A stretch of 64,000 nt of DNA. Origin: JAGXKT01 sp964531695 (GTDB taxonomy: Bacteria; Planctomycetota; Phycisphaerae; SM23-33). The translations under genes were made by a program, and so were the position numbers. The first letter of the stretch is position 1; the number at the start of each line of letters is the position of its first letter. The notes beneath the pieces were generated by a model, which had not been told where the DNA came from, did not search any database, and was given only the letters and a program-made list of their open reading frames with translations. Positions 1 to 8,597 of the stretch are shown one piece after another. The stretch is taken from the NCBI GenBank assembly GCA_964531695.1, contig CAZHEH010000002.1, forward strand, positions 198,953-262,952, given 5' to 3'.

Positions 1-700
1 GGCCGGTGTTGACCCGGTGAATGTCCTCCAGCACGCGGTCGGCCGACATCTGTCGGGTCAATCCGCCGTAGAACTCGTGCACGCTACAGAAGTTACAACG
101 GAACGGGCAGCCCCGGCTGGTGGCCACGACGCTGTCCGGGCGGTCGAACAGCCAGAAGTAGTGCTCCCGATACTCGTCGGTCAGCTCCCGGCGGGGCAGC
201 GGCATGTCGTCCATGGCGCGCCCCCGGGGAACGTGCCGGTCGTTACGGACGAACTCGCCATCGGGGCCTCGGTACGACACGTTGGGAACGTCCGACAGGC
301 CCCGGCCGGCGGCAACCGCTTCCACGAGCTGCGGGAAGACGTACTCGCCCTCGCCCAGCGTGATGGCGTCCACCTCCGGAATGCAGAAATCATCCGGCCG
401 GAGCGTGCAGTGGTGGCCGCCCACGACGGTGAAGATGTCGCTTGAAACGCCCTTGACGGCTCGGAGGATATCCACGGCCGCGTAGTACTCGGTCGTCAGT
501 GCCGTGACCGCGACCAGCTCCGGCTGGAAGGCGCGTACCGTGCGGGCCACGTCCGGGTCGATGCGCGTGTCCAGAATCCGCACGTCGTGTTCCGGGATCG
601 TGGCCGCCAGAATCTCCAGCGCCAGCGGCTCGGGCATCGCTGCCAGGCGGAACCCGAAGTTATCAATGAGATAGTCCGGTTGGATGAGCAGGACACGCAT
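1..700 (-). CDS. B12-binding domain radical SAM protein (C-terminus off the window)
   Basis: Only the first 233 residues lie in the window; the gene runs off the left edge. Residues 1-130 look like a cobalamin-binding Rossmann domain (MRVLLIQPDY at the start, ITLGEGE near 114-119). C198-x3-C202-x2-C205, in the context RGCPFRCNFC, is the radical SAM 4Fe-4S motif. Proteins with this order (BchE, HpnJ and P-methylase relatives) carry out methylation, cyclisation or other radical chemistry on varied substrates; the substrate cannot be told from this part. The ATG at 700 is preceded by GGAAG at a suitable distance. It is transcribed divergently from the secreted protein at 1103. The family is confident, the function is not. 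Confidence 0.85.
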   Translation of the reverse strand, partial: MRVLLIQPDYLIDNFGFRLAAMPEPLALEILAATIPEHDVRILDTRIDPDVARTVRAFQPELVAVTALTTEYYAAVDILRAVKGVSSDIFTVVGGHHCTLRPDDFCIPEVDAITLGEGEYVFPQLVEAVAAGRGLSDVPNVSYRGPDGEFVRNDRHVPRGRAMDDMPLPRRELTDEYREHYFWLFDRPDSVVATSRGCPFRCNFCSVHEFYGGLTRQMSADRVLEDIHRVNTG

Positions 701-1102
701 GAGTCGCTTCCGGTCTGGATTCATCGCGGCGGCCGCCGCCGCCAAGCCAGGAAGTTATCCTATCCCGCCGGGAGCCGGCAAACAAGCCGACAAGCGATGC
801 GCCGACCCGAGCCGTGGCGGCGGAGCGCACGGAGCTCCTGGCGCTTCCCCTCCCGCATGGCAGGCATTCTGCGGGCGGTCGCGGGCACGGTCGGTTTCGT
901 TGGAGACATTCGGCTCCCCGTGCGTCCAAGGGAGTGCGGGAGTTCGTGCCGCCCGCTTTGCCGTCGATGTGAACGGACCGGTGAGCCCTTCCGGGTGCCC
1001 GCTGCTGCGCGGAAGGCCGCCCGACGCGATAGACTCAGAGGCATGGGCCGGTTATGCTTGGGCGCCCGGCGTGCGGGCGGATACGAGTCAAGGAGATCGA
1101 GG
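701..1102. other. Divergent intergenic region without a recognised gene
   Basis: These 402 bases separate two divergent genes and must hold both promoters. The sequence is GC-rich. I see no convincing -35/-10 pair, no RNA gene and no repeat. Reading frames here lack a start with a ribosome binding site. Confidence 0.5.
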
Positions 1103-2509
1103 ATGACACGCGGGTTATGGGTAGTGTGTGTGCTGGTGGCGGCAGTGTCGCCGGCCGGGGCCGAGGGAGGCGCGACGGACGGCGAGGCCGAAGCGTCTGC
1201 CGACGACGGATCCGTGATGATCGTGTTCGAGAACGAGGACCAGGTCCATGCCCGTATCCTGGGCATCGAAGAGGGCGAGTTGGTCTTCGCGCTGGTCGTC
1301 GCACCGGAACAGCCCCTGCGGGCCGACATGGATCGGGTCAACCGCATCGCGGCCGACCGGAAGGTGGGCGTGCCGCCGGAGAAGGCCCGGCTGATGCTGC
1401 ACACGGGGACGACGCTCTTCGGCGCGCTGGTCGGCTTTGAGGACGGCGGGCTGGTGTTCGCGGACGACGACGTCGGCGAGTTGACGATTCCGATGGAGAC
1501 CGTTGCGGCGTATGAGAGCGGCGCGTCCGTGCCGCTGACCGAGGAAATCGATTTCACCAAGCATGTCATTCAGTCGGCGTCCGGGGACGTGCTGGTCGGC
1601 AAGCCCCGAACGGCCGGGCCGAAGACGATCCAGGTCAAGGGGGAGGAAGTGGAACTCGCCATCGAGTCCGACGAGATCTCCGCGATGTACTTCCCCGCGC
1701 CGGACGACAAGGATGAGCTCGAGGACGCGACGTTCCGACTCGTGCAGCTCACAAGCGGGGCCGTGCTGACAGGGCGGCGACTGGCGATGGAAGACGAAAA
1801 GTTGAGCGTCGAGCTGCATAAGGCCGGCTCGGTGTCCGTGCCGATGGCGAAGGTCGCGGAGATCTCGGTGGTGCGAGGCCCGGTGGTGGCGGGGCGGTCG
1901 CACCTGCGGCGGGTGCTGGTGTGGGGCGGCATGGCCGACCAGGACGAGGAGCTGGCGCGGACGATCGCGGCCCTGCAGGAGAAGCTTCCCGGCTGGGAGA
2001 TCGAGCGGAACGTGTCGCGGGAGTTCGACAACGAATTCGCCCGCAAGCTGATGCGCTGCCGGGCCCTGGTCATCGCCGAGCAGGAATCGTGGGGCGGCGG
2101 CCACGACGAGCTTGCCCGCCAGCTCGGGCCGCTCGCCAAGCGGTTCCTGCAGAGCGGGGGCAACATCGTGCTGCTGGGCATGGTCGAGCGAGAGACGGGC
2201 TTCTGCCGGGAGGCGGGCCTCATCGACTACCAGAAGGTCAACGCCGGGGACAACATGGCCATCAGCTTCACGGAAGCGGGCGAGGCGCTGGGGCGCGGTG
2301 TGGGCGGCACCTTCACCAGCACGAACTCGACGATGCGCTACCGCTCCGGCGATGCGATCCCTTCGAAGGTGCTGGCGACGGACGACCGCGGCGCCGCGAT
2401 TATCGGACGCCGCGCGAGCAGGGGCTGGGTCATCCTGATGGGCATGGACTACTACGCGCACAACGATGGCACCAAGCAGGTCCTGGCCAATGCGGTCAGA
2501 CTCCGCTAG
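1103..2509 (+). CDS. Secreted protein with repeated Sm-like segments and a C-terminal amidotransferase-like fold
   Basis: The product has 468 residues. Residues 1-20 form a signal peptide (hydrophobic core, then SPAGAEG), so it is exported. Three related segments follow, each with a pattern of type 'L.TG..L.G.L..FEDG.L.......G...IPME', which resembles the small beta segments common in secreted planctomycete proteins. The last 180 residues (from VLVWGGMADQDEELAR) alternate beta and alpha and end in GWVILMGMDYYAHNDGTKQVLANA, similar to GATase1-like or DUF4350-like domains; no catalytic triad is obvious. I chose the ATG at 1103 because AAGGAG lies 7 bases upstream and the signal peptide starts there. 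The longer frame upstream has no signal. Function unknown. Confidence 0.75.
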   Translation: MTRGLWVVCVLVAAVSPAGAEGGATDGEAEASADDGSVMIVFENEDQVHARILGIEEGELVFALVVAPEQPLRADMDRVNRIAADRKVGVPPEKARLMLHTGTTLFGALVGFEDGGLVFADDDVGELTIPMETVAAYESGASVPLTEEIDFTKHVIQSASGDVLVGKPRTAGPKTIQVKGEEVELAIESDEISAMYFPAPDDKDELEDATFRLVQLTSGAVLTGRRLAMEDEKLSVELHKAGSVSVPMAKVAEISVVRGPVVAGRSHLRRVLVWGGMADQDEELARTIAALQEKLPGWEIERNVSREFDNEFARKLMRCRALVIAEQESWGGGHDELARQLGPLAKRFLQSGGNIVLLGMVERETGFCREAGLIDYQKVNAGDNMAISFTEAGEALGRGVGGTFTSTNSTMRYRSGDAIPSKVLATDDRGAAIIGRRASRGWVILMGMDYYAHNDGTKQVLANAVRLR

Positions 2510-3112
2510 CGCGAGCGCCTCGGCGGCCGAGCCGGATCTCCGCAAGCTCAAGGAGGACATCGTGTTCACCGCCGCGCCGCTGGGCCGGTCGCTGACCTTC
2601 CGCAGCACCTGGGGCCTGTTCAGCCCCCGCGGCATCGACGACGGGACCGCGATGCTCCTGCGGCATGCGGACATCCGTCCCGGCGAGGTGGCGCTCGATC
2701 TGGGCTGCGGGTACGGGTGGTCGGCCTGGCCATCGCCGCCCAGAGCCCGGAGAGCCGTGTCCACCTGGTGGATAAGGACTACGTGGCGGTCGAGTACGCC
2801 CGGCGGAACACGGAGGCCAACGGCCTGGCCAACTGCCACGTGTACCTGTCCAACGCCTTCAGCGCGGTTCCGGCGGATGTCCGATTCGATCACGTGGCGG
2901 CGAATCTGCCGGCCAAGGTGGGCAAGGAGCTGCTGTCGATCATCCTGTATGACGCCCGGTCACGGCTCCGGCCCGGCGGGCGGATCACCGTGGTAACGGT
3001 GAACGGGCTGCGGAAGTTCATCCGGCGCAATCTGGAGCAGGTCTTCGGCAGCTTCCGCAAGCTCAAACAGGGCCCGCACCATACGGTGAGCATGGCGAAT
3101 CTCTCCGAGTAA
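2490..3112 (+). pseudogene. RsmC-like SAM-dependent methyltransferase, interrupted by a -1 frameshift
   Basis: The reading frame from the ATG at 2490 encodes an N-terminal part ending in the SAM-binding motif LDLGCGYG. The rest of the fold (VVGLAIAAQSPESRVHLVDKDY, AANLPAKVGKELL, GGRITVVTVNGL) is in another frame that resumes at 2717. One G appears to be missing at GGG 2715-2717: restoring it joins the halves into a normal class I methyltransferase of about 207 residues. AANLPAK sits where rRNA guanine-N2 methyltransferases carry NPP-type motifs, so an RsmC-like RNA role is likely. The start overlaps the upstream gene by 20 bases, so the two are probably coupled. A sequencing or assembly error in a G run is as likely as a true pseudogene. 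Confidence 0.75.
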
Positions 3113-3179
3113 GGCATTGCAGAGAAAGGCCTTGCGTGTTTCGTCGCCTGAGGGAACTGCAAAAGAGTCAACTGGCTAC

Positions 3180-3208
3180 TTGACGAATCCGGAATTGCCG
3201 GGTATAGT
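3180..3208 (+). promoter_or_regulatory. Near-consensus sigma-70 promoter of the orphan RNA
   Basis: TTGACG at 3180-3185 and TATAGT at 3203-3208 are separated by exactly 17 bases. This is one of the two best housekeeping promoters in the window. It points to the right, away from any gene start: the next plus-strand gene begins at 4405, beyond an opposing gene. Transcription would start near 3215. Confidence 0.8.
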
Positions 3209-3214
3209 ATTCAT

Positions 3215-3407
3215 ATGAGGTGGGTCGTGCGGCTACAGCTCATGCTTCACGGCCTTGAGGTTCATCGCTCTTTGCCTGGTTGTAGCGCCCGTGGAAGGGT
3301 ACGGGCGGCATCGCGACGGAGCAGCTGACGTCGTGAGGGAATTCAAGACCGAGTGGGTCGTCTCGTGTTTTAGGAGGCGCGAGGCGGCCGAGCCCGGTCT
3401 TTTTTTT
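3215..3407 (+). ncRNA. Candidate structured non-coding RNA, about 193 nt
   Basis: The segment lies between the promoter at 3180-3208 and a hairpin with eight T at 3400-3407, and has no plausible protein start. Visible helices: GCTACA 3232-3237 with TGTAGC 3281-3286; GCCCGT 3287-3292 with ACGGGC 3301-3306 (loop GGAAGGGT region); and the long terminal hairpin. The loop of that hairpin, TTTTAGGAGG (3368-3377), exposes an AGGAGG. The 9-mer GTGGGTCGT occurs at 3220-3228 and again in the terminal stem at 3353-3361, so the 5' end could compete for the same partner strand. The length is in the range of 6S RNA, but I do not recognise 6S, SRP, tmRNA or RNase P landmarks. It may be a regulatory sRNA, possibly one that binds CsrA through its GGA loops. 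Confidence 0.55.
3345..3407 (+). terminator. Rho-independent terminator with an unusually long two-part stem
   Basis: AAGACCG 3345-3351 pairs perfectly with CGGTCTT 3395-3401. Inside it a 12-bp stem is formed by 3356-3367 and 3378-3389 (with G-T pairs). Eight T follow at 3400-3407. It ends the orphan RNA and could also stop read-through from the methyltransferase. Confidence 0.8.
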
Positions 3408-3450
3408 GTGCGCCAAGCCGGGAACCGTCCGTGCCTGGGGCGGGACCGCC

Positions 3451-4347
3451 TCAGTCCCCTTGCGTCACGAACTGGAGCATCGTGACCCCGTTGAACAAGG
3501 CGTGGATCAGGATGGGGGCGGTGAGCCGTCCGGTCCGCTCGTAGTTGTAGCCGAGGACCACGCCCAGGGCGAACAAGGCGGGCACGCTGTCCGGGTTGGG
3601 CCAGTGTACGGCGGCAAACAGCGATGCCGTCACCAGCACCGCCGCCCAGGGGCGGCGCGTGTACCGCCGAAACATGGATTGCAGCAGACCGCGGAAGAAG
3701 ATCTCCTCGGCCAGGGGGGCCAGCACGACGGCCGAGACGGCCGCCAGCACGCGCCAGCCCACGTCCAATTGCCGCATCGCCTGCAGGATCTCGTGCTCCC
3801 GCAGCCATCTGCCCGGCAGGATCCATCGGGTCAGGTAGAGCAGCCCCACGCAGATGGGGAAGACGGTGAGATAGGCCAGAACGCCTCGCACGGCGTCCCA
3901 CGGCCAGTGACGCAGCGACAGGCCCATGCCCCTCCGCAGCCCGTGGCGGAACGCCAGCACGGCCATGGCGATCGTCAGGACCAGCCAGCCCATTTGCCCG
4001 GCCGCGTGACTCAGCAGACGCAGCGACATCGAGTCCGCGCCGAACGCGCCGGTCAGCCAGCGGTGGACGGCCAGGGCGAGCCCCTGCCACGCGAGGAAGG
4101 GCAGCAGGATGTGGGCGGGGGTGATTCGGTTCGGCCTTCCCGGGGAACGGACGAGCGCGAGCTTGCGGGGATGCGCCGCCCGGCGGATCACCCAGAAGAC
4201 CAGCGCGCAGCACCCCAGGGCGAGCACCACGAGATGGATCTTCCCCACGTCGGATCGACCGTGGGACGCCGCCTCGGCCAGGGCGCGGACCGCACGGCTC
4301 GGGGGTTCCGTCCGAAGCGCGAAGGCGGACAAAGCGTTTGACATCAT
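3451..4347 (-). CDS. CPBP family intramembrane glutamic protease
   Basis: A polytopic membrane protein of 298 residues with about seven or eight hydrophobic segments. The C-terminal half carries the CPBP (Abi) signature: PLAEEIFFRGLLQSMF with the EE catalytic pair and downstream R, then FAAVHWPNPD, and a final segment ending PILIHALFNGV. This matches the three conserved motifs of Rce1-like intramembrane proteases, which cleave within the membrane. The substrate is unknown; some relatives process prenylated proteins or protect against self-made bacteriocins. The start is one of two adjacent ATG codons at 4347/4344. It is transcribed divergently from trpC over 57 bases and converges on the orphan RNA. 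Confidence 0.85.
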   Translation of the reverse strand: MMSNALSAFALRTEPPSRAVRALAEAASHGRSDVGKIHLVVLALGCCALVFWVIRRAAHPRKLALVRSPGRPNRITPAHILLPFLAWQGLALAVHRWLTGAFGADSMSLRLLSHAAGQMGWLVLTIAMAVLAFRHGLRRGMGLSLRHWPWDAVRGVLAYLTVFPICVGLLYLTRWILPGRWLREHEILQAMRQLDVGWRVLAAVSAVVLAPLAEEIFFRGLLQSMFRRYTRRPWAAVLVTASLFAAVHWPNPDSVPALFALGVVLGYNYERTGRLTAPILIHALFNGVTMLQFVTQGD

Positions 4348-4404
4348 TCGGCTCACAGGGATAACGTGGCGCGTTCTACACGGTGCCGCCGGGCGGGACC
4401 CGCA

Positions 4405-5211
4405 ATGCCGCGGAATATACTGGACACCATACTGGAAACCAAGCGAACGCAGGTCGCGCGGCTTCGCGAGTCCGGGGAGGAGCTTCGGCGCCGGGCCGCC
4501 GAGGCGGCGCCCGCGCGCAACTTCTACGCCGCTCTGACGCGCCGGCCGCGCCGGGAGCTGAACCTGATCGCGGAGGTCAAGAAGGCCTCTCCCTCGGCCG
4601 GCGTGATCCGCGAAGACTTCGACCCCGTCGAGATCGCCCGCCGGTATGAGGCGGGCGGGGCGGACGCAATCAGCGTCTTGACAGACGAGCCGTACTTCCA
4701 GGGGCGGCTCGACTACCTGGCGGCCGTGCGCGAGGCGGTGCGGCTGCCCGTCCTTCGCAAGGACTTCATCATCGACCCCCTCCAGGTGTACGAAAGCCGG
4801 GCCGCGGGGGCGGATGCGATCCTGCTGATCGCGGCGGCGCTGCCGACGGGGCATCTGGCCGACCTGATGATCCTGGCGGCCGAGTTGGGCATGACCACGC
4901 TGGTCGAGGTTCACGGGGCCGATGAGTTGCTGCGCATTCGGTCGATGGTCGGCTTTCCGCATCCGCGTCGGGGGCTGCTGGGGATCAACAACCGGGACCT
5001 GACGACGTTCGAGGTGGACATCCGGACTACGGCCCGGCTGGCGGAGCTGGCCGAGGGCGCGCCGGTCATCAGTGAGTCGGGCATTCGGACACGCGACGAC
5101 GTGCGAACGCTGCGCCGGGCGGGGGCGAGGGGTATCCTCGTCGGCGAGACGCTCATGCGCTCGGGCGACATCCCGCGGGCGATCGCGGATCTCCTCGGCC
5201 CGGCGAGGTGA
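4405..5211 (+). CDS. trpC: Indole-3-glycerol phosphate synthase
   Basis: This 268-residue TIM-barrel enzyme closes the ring of CdRP to form indole-3-glycerol phosphate in tryptophan synthesis. Family landmarks are in order: ILDTILETKR at the start, IAEVKKASPSAGVIREDFDP, LTDEPYFQG, LRKDFIIDPLQVYESRAAGADAILLI, LVEVHGADELL, GINNRDLTTFEVD, VISESGIRTRDDV and GILVGETLMRSGD. The catalytic Lys/Glu positions in EVKKASPS and RKDF are present. I start at ATG 4405, where similarity begins; an upstream in-frame ATG at 4366 adds unrelated residues. No other trp gene is nearby, so trpC stands alone. Confidence 0.96.
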   Translation: MPRNILDTILETKRTQVARLRESGEELRRRAAEAAPARNFYAALTRRPRRELNLIAEVKKASPSAGVIREDFDPVEIARRYEAGGADAISVLTDEPYFQGRLDYLAAVREAVRLPVLRKDFIIDPLQVYESRAAGADAILLIAAALPTGHLADLMILAAELGMTTLVEVHGADELLRIRSMVGFPHPRRGLLGINNRDLTTFEVDIRTTARLAELAEGAPVISESGIRTRDDVRTLRRAGARGILVGETLMRSGDIPRAIADLLGPAR

Positions 5212-5218
5212 GCCCGCC

Positions 5219-5644
5219 TCACAGCATCTTGATCAGCGCCGCCGCCAGCGCCGCGAGGATGACCGCCACCACGGCCAGGATCACGAAGACAGGAAGGGAT
5301 CGAGTCTTTCCGAGGTCCTTCTCCCGCCGCACGTCCGAGGCGCCCGCCGGTTCGGGCTCGGGCATGTTCTCGGGCTTCTGCCGGGCGGCCGAGCCGGATC
5401 CGGGCGTCGGCTCCTGCGCGGGCAGAACGTGTGTCTCCTCGGAATCGGGCGCGGGCTCCAGTTCGAGGTCGAGCCCGTCCGGGGGGGATTCGCTCTGGCT
5501 CGGGGGCGGCGGCACGTCGGAAGCAGCTCCGGCCTCGGGAATCGCGGTCACCGCCTTGCAGGTCGGGCAGCGTCCCCTTCGTCCCGCGTACGCGCTGGGT
5601 ACCCGCACCGCGCAGCCGCAATGCTCGCACTTGAAGTGTATCAT
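5219..5644 (-). CDS. MJ0042-type zinc-ribbon protein with C-terminal membrane anchor
   Basis: The 141-residue product begins with a zinc ribbon: CEHCG at residues 6-10, then about 20 residues later CPTC. A long low-complexity stretch rich in Pro, Glu and Ser follows, and the protein ends with one transmembrane helix (LPVFVILAVVAVILAALAAALI) and two or three cytoplasmic residues. Small tail-anchored proteins of this design are frequent in Planctomycetota; their role is unknown. ATG 5644 is chosen because the zinc ribbon starts there. The gene converges on trpC, with only 7 bases between the stops. Confidence 0.75.
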   Translation of the reverse strand: MIHFKCEHCGCAVRVPSAYAGRRGRCPTCKAVTAIPEAGAASDVPPPPSQSESPPDGLDLELEPAPDSEETHVLPAQEPTPGSGSAARQKPENMPEPEPAGASDVRREKDLGKTRSLPVFVILAVVAVILAALAAALIKML

Positions 5645-5792
5645 CGCAAAGTCCGCGCGGGGTCGGGCCGCTTGGCGGCCGGCCCCGCCGTTCAGCCGCC
5701 CAATGTATGCCCGTTGCCGGCCCCGCGACAAGCCAAAACCCCTTCCGCCGAAGAGGTTGGGGTCCGTGCGCGCCGCGCCGGCCGATGCGTAG

Positions 5793-5798
5793 TATAAT
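5793..5798 (+). promoter_or_regulatory. Perfect -10 element upstream of mutS2
   Basis: TATAAT at 5793-5798 lies in very GC-rich DNA, 44 bases before the GTG at 5842. There is no clear -35. Because transcription would begin near 5805, the in-frame ATG at 5785 cannot be the start, which supports the GTG. Confidence 0.6.
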
Positions 5799-5841
5799 CG
5801 GAGCCCCGGCCGTCGCCGTTGCGGCGTGGGCCGAAGCCGCC

Positions 5842-8406
5842 GTGGATACCTTCACACTGGACAAGATCGAATTCGACGGGGTCCGTCACATCCTGTCTCG
5901 GTTCGCCGCGACGGGACCGGGTCGCGAACTCGCGCTGCGCATCCGCCCTTCGCGAAACCCGGATACGATCCGGCACTGGCTGCGGCAGACCGGTGAGATG
6001 GTGGCGGCCGTGCGGGATATCGGGCTGCCTCCGATGGCCGGCGTGACGGATATCTCCCCGGCGCTGCGCCGGGCGGCCCCCGGCGGTGGGGCGGATGCGG
6101 AGGACTTCGCCGTCATCGCCGCTGCGCTGGTGGCGGCGGGGAACGTGCGGGCCTATCTGGCGGGCATGCCCGAGGCGCTCGGCGAGCTGCATTCCCTGGC
6201 CGCGGAGATCGGCGAGTTTGCCCGCGAGGTGGAGTGGATCGGCGAGATCATCGGCCCGTCGGGGGAGGTGCGCGACGACGCCTCGCCGCGGTTGCTCGAG
6301 CTTCGCCGCGGCATCGAGCGCACGACGCGGGAAGTGCACGACGTCATCTACGGCTACCTGCACAAGCCGGAGGTGACCAAGCTGCTTCAGGAGGCGACCG
6401 TCACGCTGCACGGGGACCGCTACGTGCTGCCGGTGCGCGCCGACAACCGCGGCCGGCTGCCGGGCGTGGTCCATCGGGAGTCGAAGACGGGGGCCACGGT
6501 GTTCGTCGAGCCCAACGCGAGCGTCGAGTTGAATAACCGGCTGGCCGACCTTCGCGACGACGAGCGGCGGGAGGTGGAGCGATTGCTGCACCATCTGGCG
6601 GTGCGGCTGCTGCCGAGGCACAAGGACATCGCCGAGACCATGCGGGCGTTGGCCCGCGTCGACCTGCTGGCGGCCAAGGCCCAGTACGCCTACCAGCACG
6701 ACATGGTCTGCCCGGAGATCCGCGAGCACGGCCCGCTCGAGTTGGCCGAGGTCCGTCACCCGCTGCTGCTGGAGCAGGTGCGTCAGCGGGAGCGGACCCG
6801 CACGGAGGGCGGCGAGCCCGCCGACGACGGGCTGGACGACGTCGTGCCGATCCACGTGCGCCTGGGGGAAGACTTCGACCTGCTGCTGATCACCGGCCCG
6901 AACACGGGCGGCAAGACGGTGACGCTGAAGTCGGTGGCGCTGATGGTCGTCATGGCCCAGAGCGGGCTGCACATCCCGGCGCGGCGCGGCGCGCGTCTGC
7001 CCGCCTTCCGCGACGTCTTCATCGACATCGGCGACGAGCAGTCGCTTCAGCAATCGCTCAGCACGTTCGGCGGGCACATCAAGCGGATTCGGCATATCCT
7101 CCGCAAGACGGCCAAGTCCTCGCTCGTGCTGCTCGACGAACTGGGCGCGGGCACGGACCCCGACGAGGGCGGGGCCATCGGTCAGGCCATTCTCGACGAG
7201 CTGCGGCGCATCGGTTGCCTCGGCATGGTCACCACGCACCTGAGCGTGCTGAAGGCCTACGCCATGACGCACGATCGCGTGGACAACGCCTCCGTCGAGT
7301 TCGACACCAAGACGCTCCGGCCGACCTACCATCTGCACATCGGTTCGCCCGGCGAGAGTCACGCCATCACCGTGGCCGAGCGCCTCGGCATCGGGGAGCG
7401 GATCGTCCAGGCAGCCCGGCAGCACCGGAACGCCCAAGGGCGGCGGTTCATCAAGGCCATTCGGGCCACCAGCAAGGCCCGGCAGGGCGCCGAGAAGGCC
7501 CGTGCCGAGGCCAAGCAGGCCCGGCTCGCCGCGGAGCAGGACCAGGAGGCGTACCAAGCGAAACTGGCGGGCCTGCACCGGCTACAGGAGGAGTTCGGCG
7601 AATGGCTGGCGGGGCTGCCCGAGTGGCAGCCCGGCGACGAGATTCACGTGCCGTCGCTGGGGCGGACCGGGCGGCTGGTTCGCCTGGAGCTGCACCGGCA
7701 GGTCGCGGTGATCGACTCCGGCAACACCCGGATCGAGGTGCCGCTCCATGAGCTGATGCCCGACTTCGGCCAGGCCGAGGTGCGAGAGGACATCGCTTCG
7801 CTACGCCGGCAGATTGTGGAACAGGCCCGCCAAAGCGAGCAGGCCCGCGCCGAGGCCGAGCGGGCCCGCAAGGAGTACCACGAGTCTCTTGCGCGGCATC
7901 AGGAGCGGGCCCGGCGGTTCGACGCCTGGCTCGGGGCGGTGGCGCGGATGAAGGTCGGCGATGAAGTCCCCATCTCCCACGCGCCCGGCAAAGGCCGGCT
8001 CGTGTCGGCGGATCTGCCGGGGCTCAAGGCGATGGTGGAGACCGACAAGGGACGGATCGAGCTGTCCCTGCAGGATCTCTTCCCGCAGACCGGGCCGTTC
8101 TCGGATGCCCAGCACGGGGGTCGGCGGCACAAGGGCGGCGGCAAGCCCGGCAAGCCGAGCGGGAAGCAGGCGCGCTCTAACCGGCCCATCCGACGCCGAG
8201 ACCCGGGCGGCAAGGCCGCCCGCGCCAGCCGCAAGGCCCTGACGGAGGCCGAGCCCGGCAGCGAGGTGTACGTCGTGCCGTTCGGCAAGCGCGCGACGCT
8301 GATCCGCGTGGACGCGGAAAGGGACCAGGCGGTGGTTCAGAGCGGCGTGTTCGAGATGACCATCGGCCTGGCCGACCTCGAGCCGGTGGGAGGACGAGGG
8401 GGATAG
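5842..8406 (+). CDS. mutS2: MutS2-type ATPase lacking the Smr domain, with three KOW-like C-terminal repeats
   Basis: MutS2 acts on recombination intermediates and collided ribosomes rather than in mismatch repair. The ATPase is intact: Walker A GPNTGGKT at 352-359, FGGH signature (LSTFGGHIKRI), Walker B LVLLDE with D432, and GTDPDEGGA. A clamp region and a coiled coil around 520-595 are normal. The C-terminus is not. Instead of one KOW-like domain followed by an Smr endonuclease domain, the protein has three copies of a segment of about 43 residues, starting at GDEIHV (598), GDEVPI (706) and GSEVYV (806), separated by a second coiled coil and a Lys/Arg/Gly-rich linker. No Smr motif is seen. 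The product has 854 residues. The start is GTG 5842, where homology (DTFTLDKIEFDGVR) begins. Confidence 0.93.
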   Translation: MDTFTLDKIEFDGVRHILSRFAATGPGRELALRIRPSRNPDTIRHWLRQTGEMVAAVRDIGLPPMAGVTDISPALRRAAPGGGADAEDFAVIAAALVAAGNVRAYLAGMPEALGELHSLAAEIGEFAREVEWIGEIIGPSGEVRDDASPRLLELRRGIERTTREVHDVIYGYLHKPEVTKLLQEATVTLHGDRYVLPVRADNRGRLPGVVHRESKTGATVFVEPNASVELNNRLADLRDDERREVERLLHHLAVRLLPRHKDIAETMRALARVDLLAAKAQYAYQHDMVCPEIREHGPLELAEVRHPLLLEQVRQRERTRTEGGEPADDGLDDVVPIHVRLGEDFDLLLITGPNTGGKTVTLKSVALMVVMAQSGLHIPARRGARLPAFRDVFIDIGDEQSLQQSLSTFGGHIKRIRHILRKTAKSSLVLLDELGAGTDPDEGGAIGQAILDELRRIGCLGMVTTHLSVLKAYAMTHDRVDNASVEFDTKTLRPTYHLHIGSPGESHAITVAERLGIGERIVQAARQHRNAQGRRFIKAIRATSKARQGAEKARAEAKQARLAAEQDQEAYQAKLAGLHRLQEEFGEWLAGLPEWQPGDEIHVPSLGRTGRLVRLELHRQVAVIDSGNTRIEVPLHELMPDFGQAEVREDIASLRRQIVEQARQSEQARAEAERARKEYHESLARHQERARRFDAWLGAVARMKVGDEVPISHAPGKGRLVSADLPGLKAMVETDKGRIELSLQDLFPQTGPFSDAQHGGRRHKGGGKPGKPSGKQARSNRPIRRRDPGGKAARASRKALTEAEPGSEVYVVPFGKRATLIRVDAERDQAVVQSGVFEMTIGLADLEPVGGRGG

Positions 8407-8597
8407 GGGAATCACCCCAGAAGCGTCTGTGTGGGTTGTTTCTGATAAGTCATTTTTTGCCAAGAAATCTCGGTCGTTAGTGATGGGTCCAACGGGTGGT
8501 GCCGATAACTGACACGGGCAGGCGGATGGGGAGCGGTCCATCCTGTCCGGGGTCTCGGTGTCGAATCGCTCGCGAAGCCGGAAAAGGAGCAGGGGGC

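Noticed and set aside
3215..3407. Assignment of the orphan RNA to 6S, tmRNA, SRP or RNase P RNA
   Set aside because: The length fits 6S, but I could not find a closing stem between the two ends with a large central bubble, nor the conserved sequence landmarks of the others.
3233..4213. Minus-strand frame crossing the CPBP gene and the orphan RNA
   Set aside because: The same DNA encodes the CPBP protease in another frame with all motifs; this frame is Pro/Arg-rich noise.
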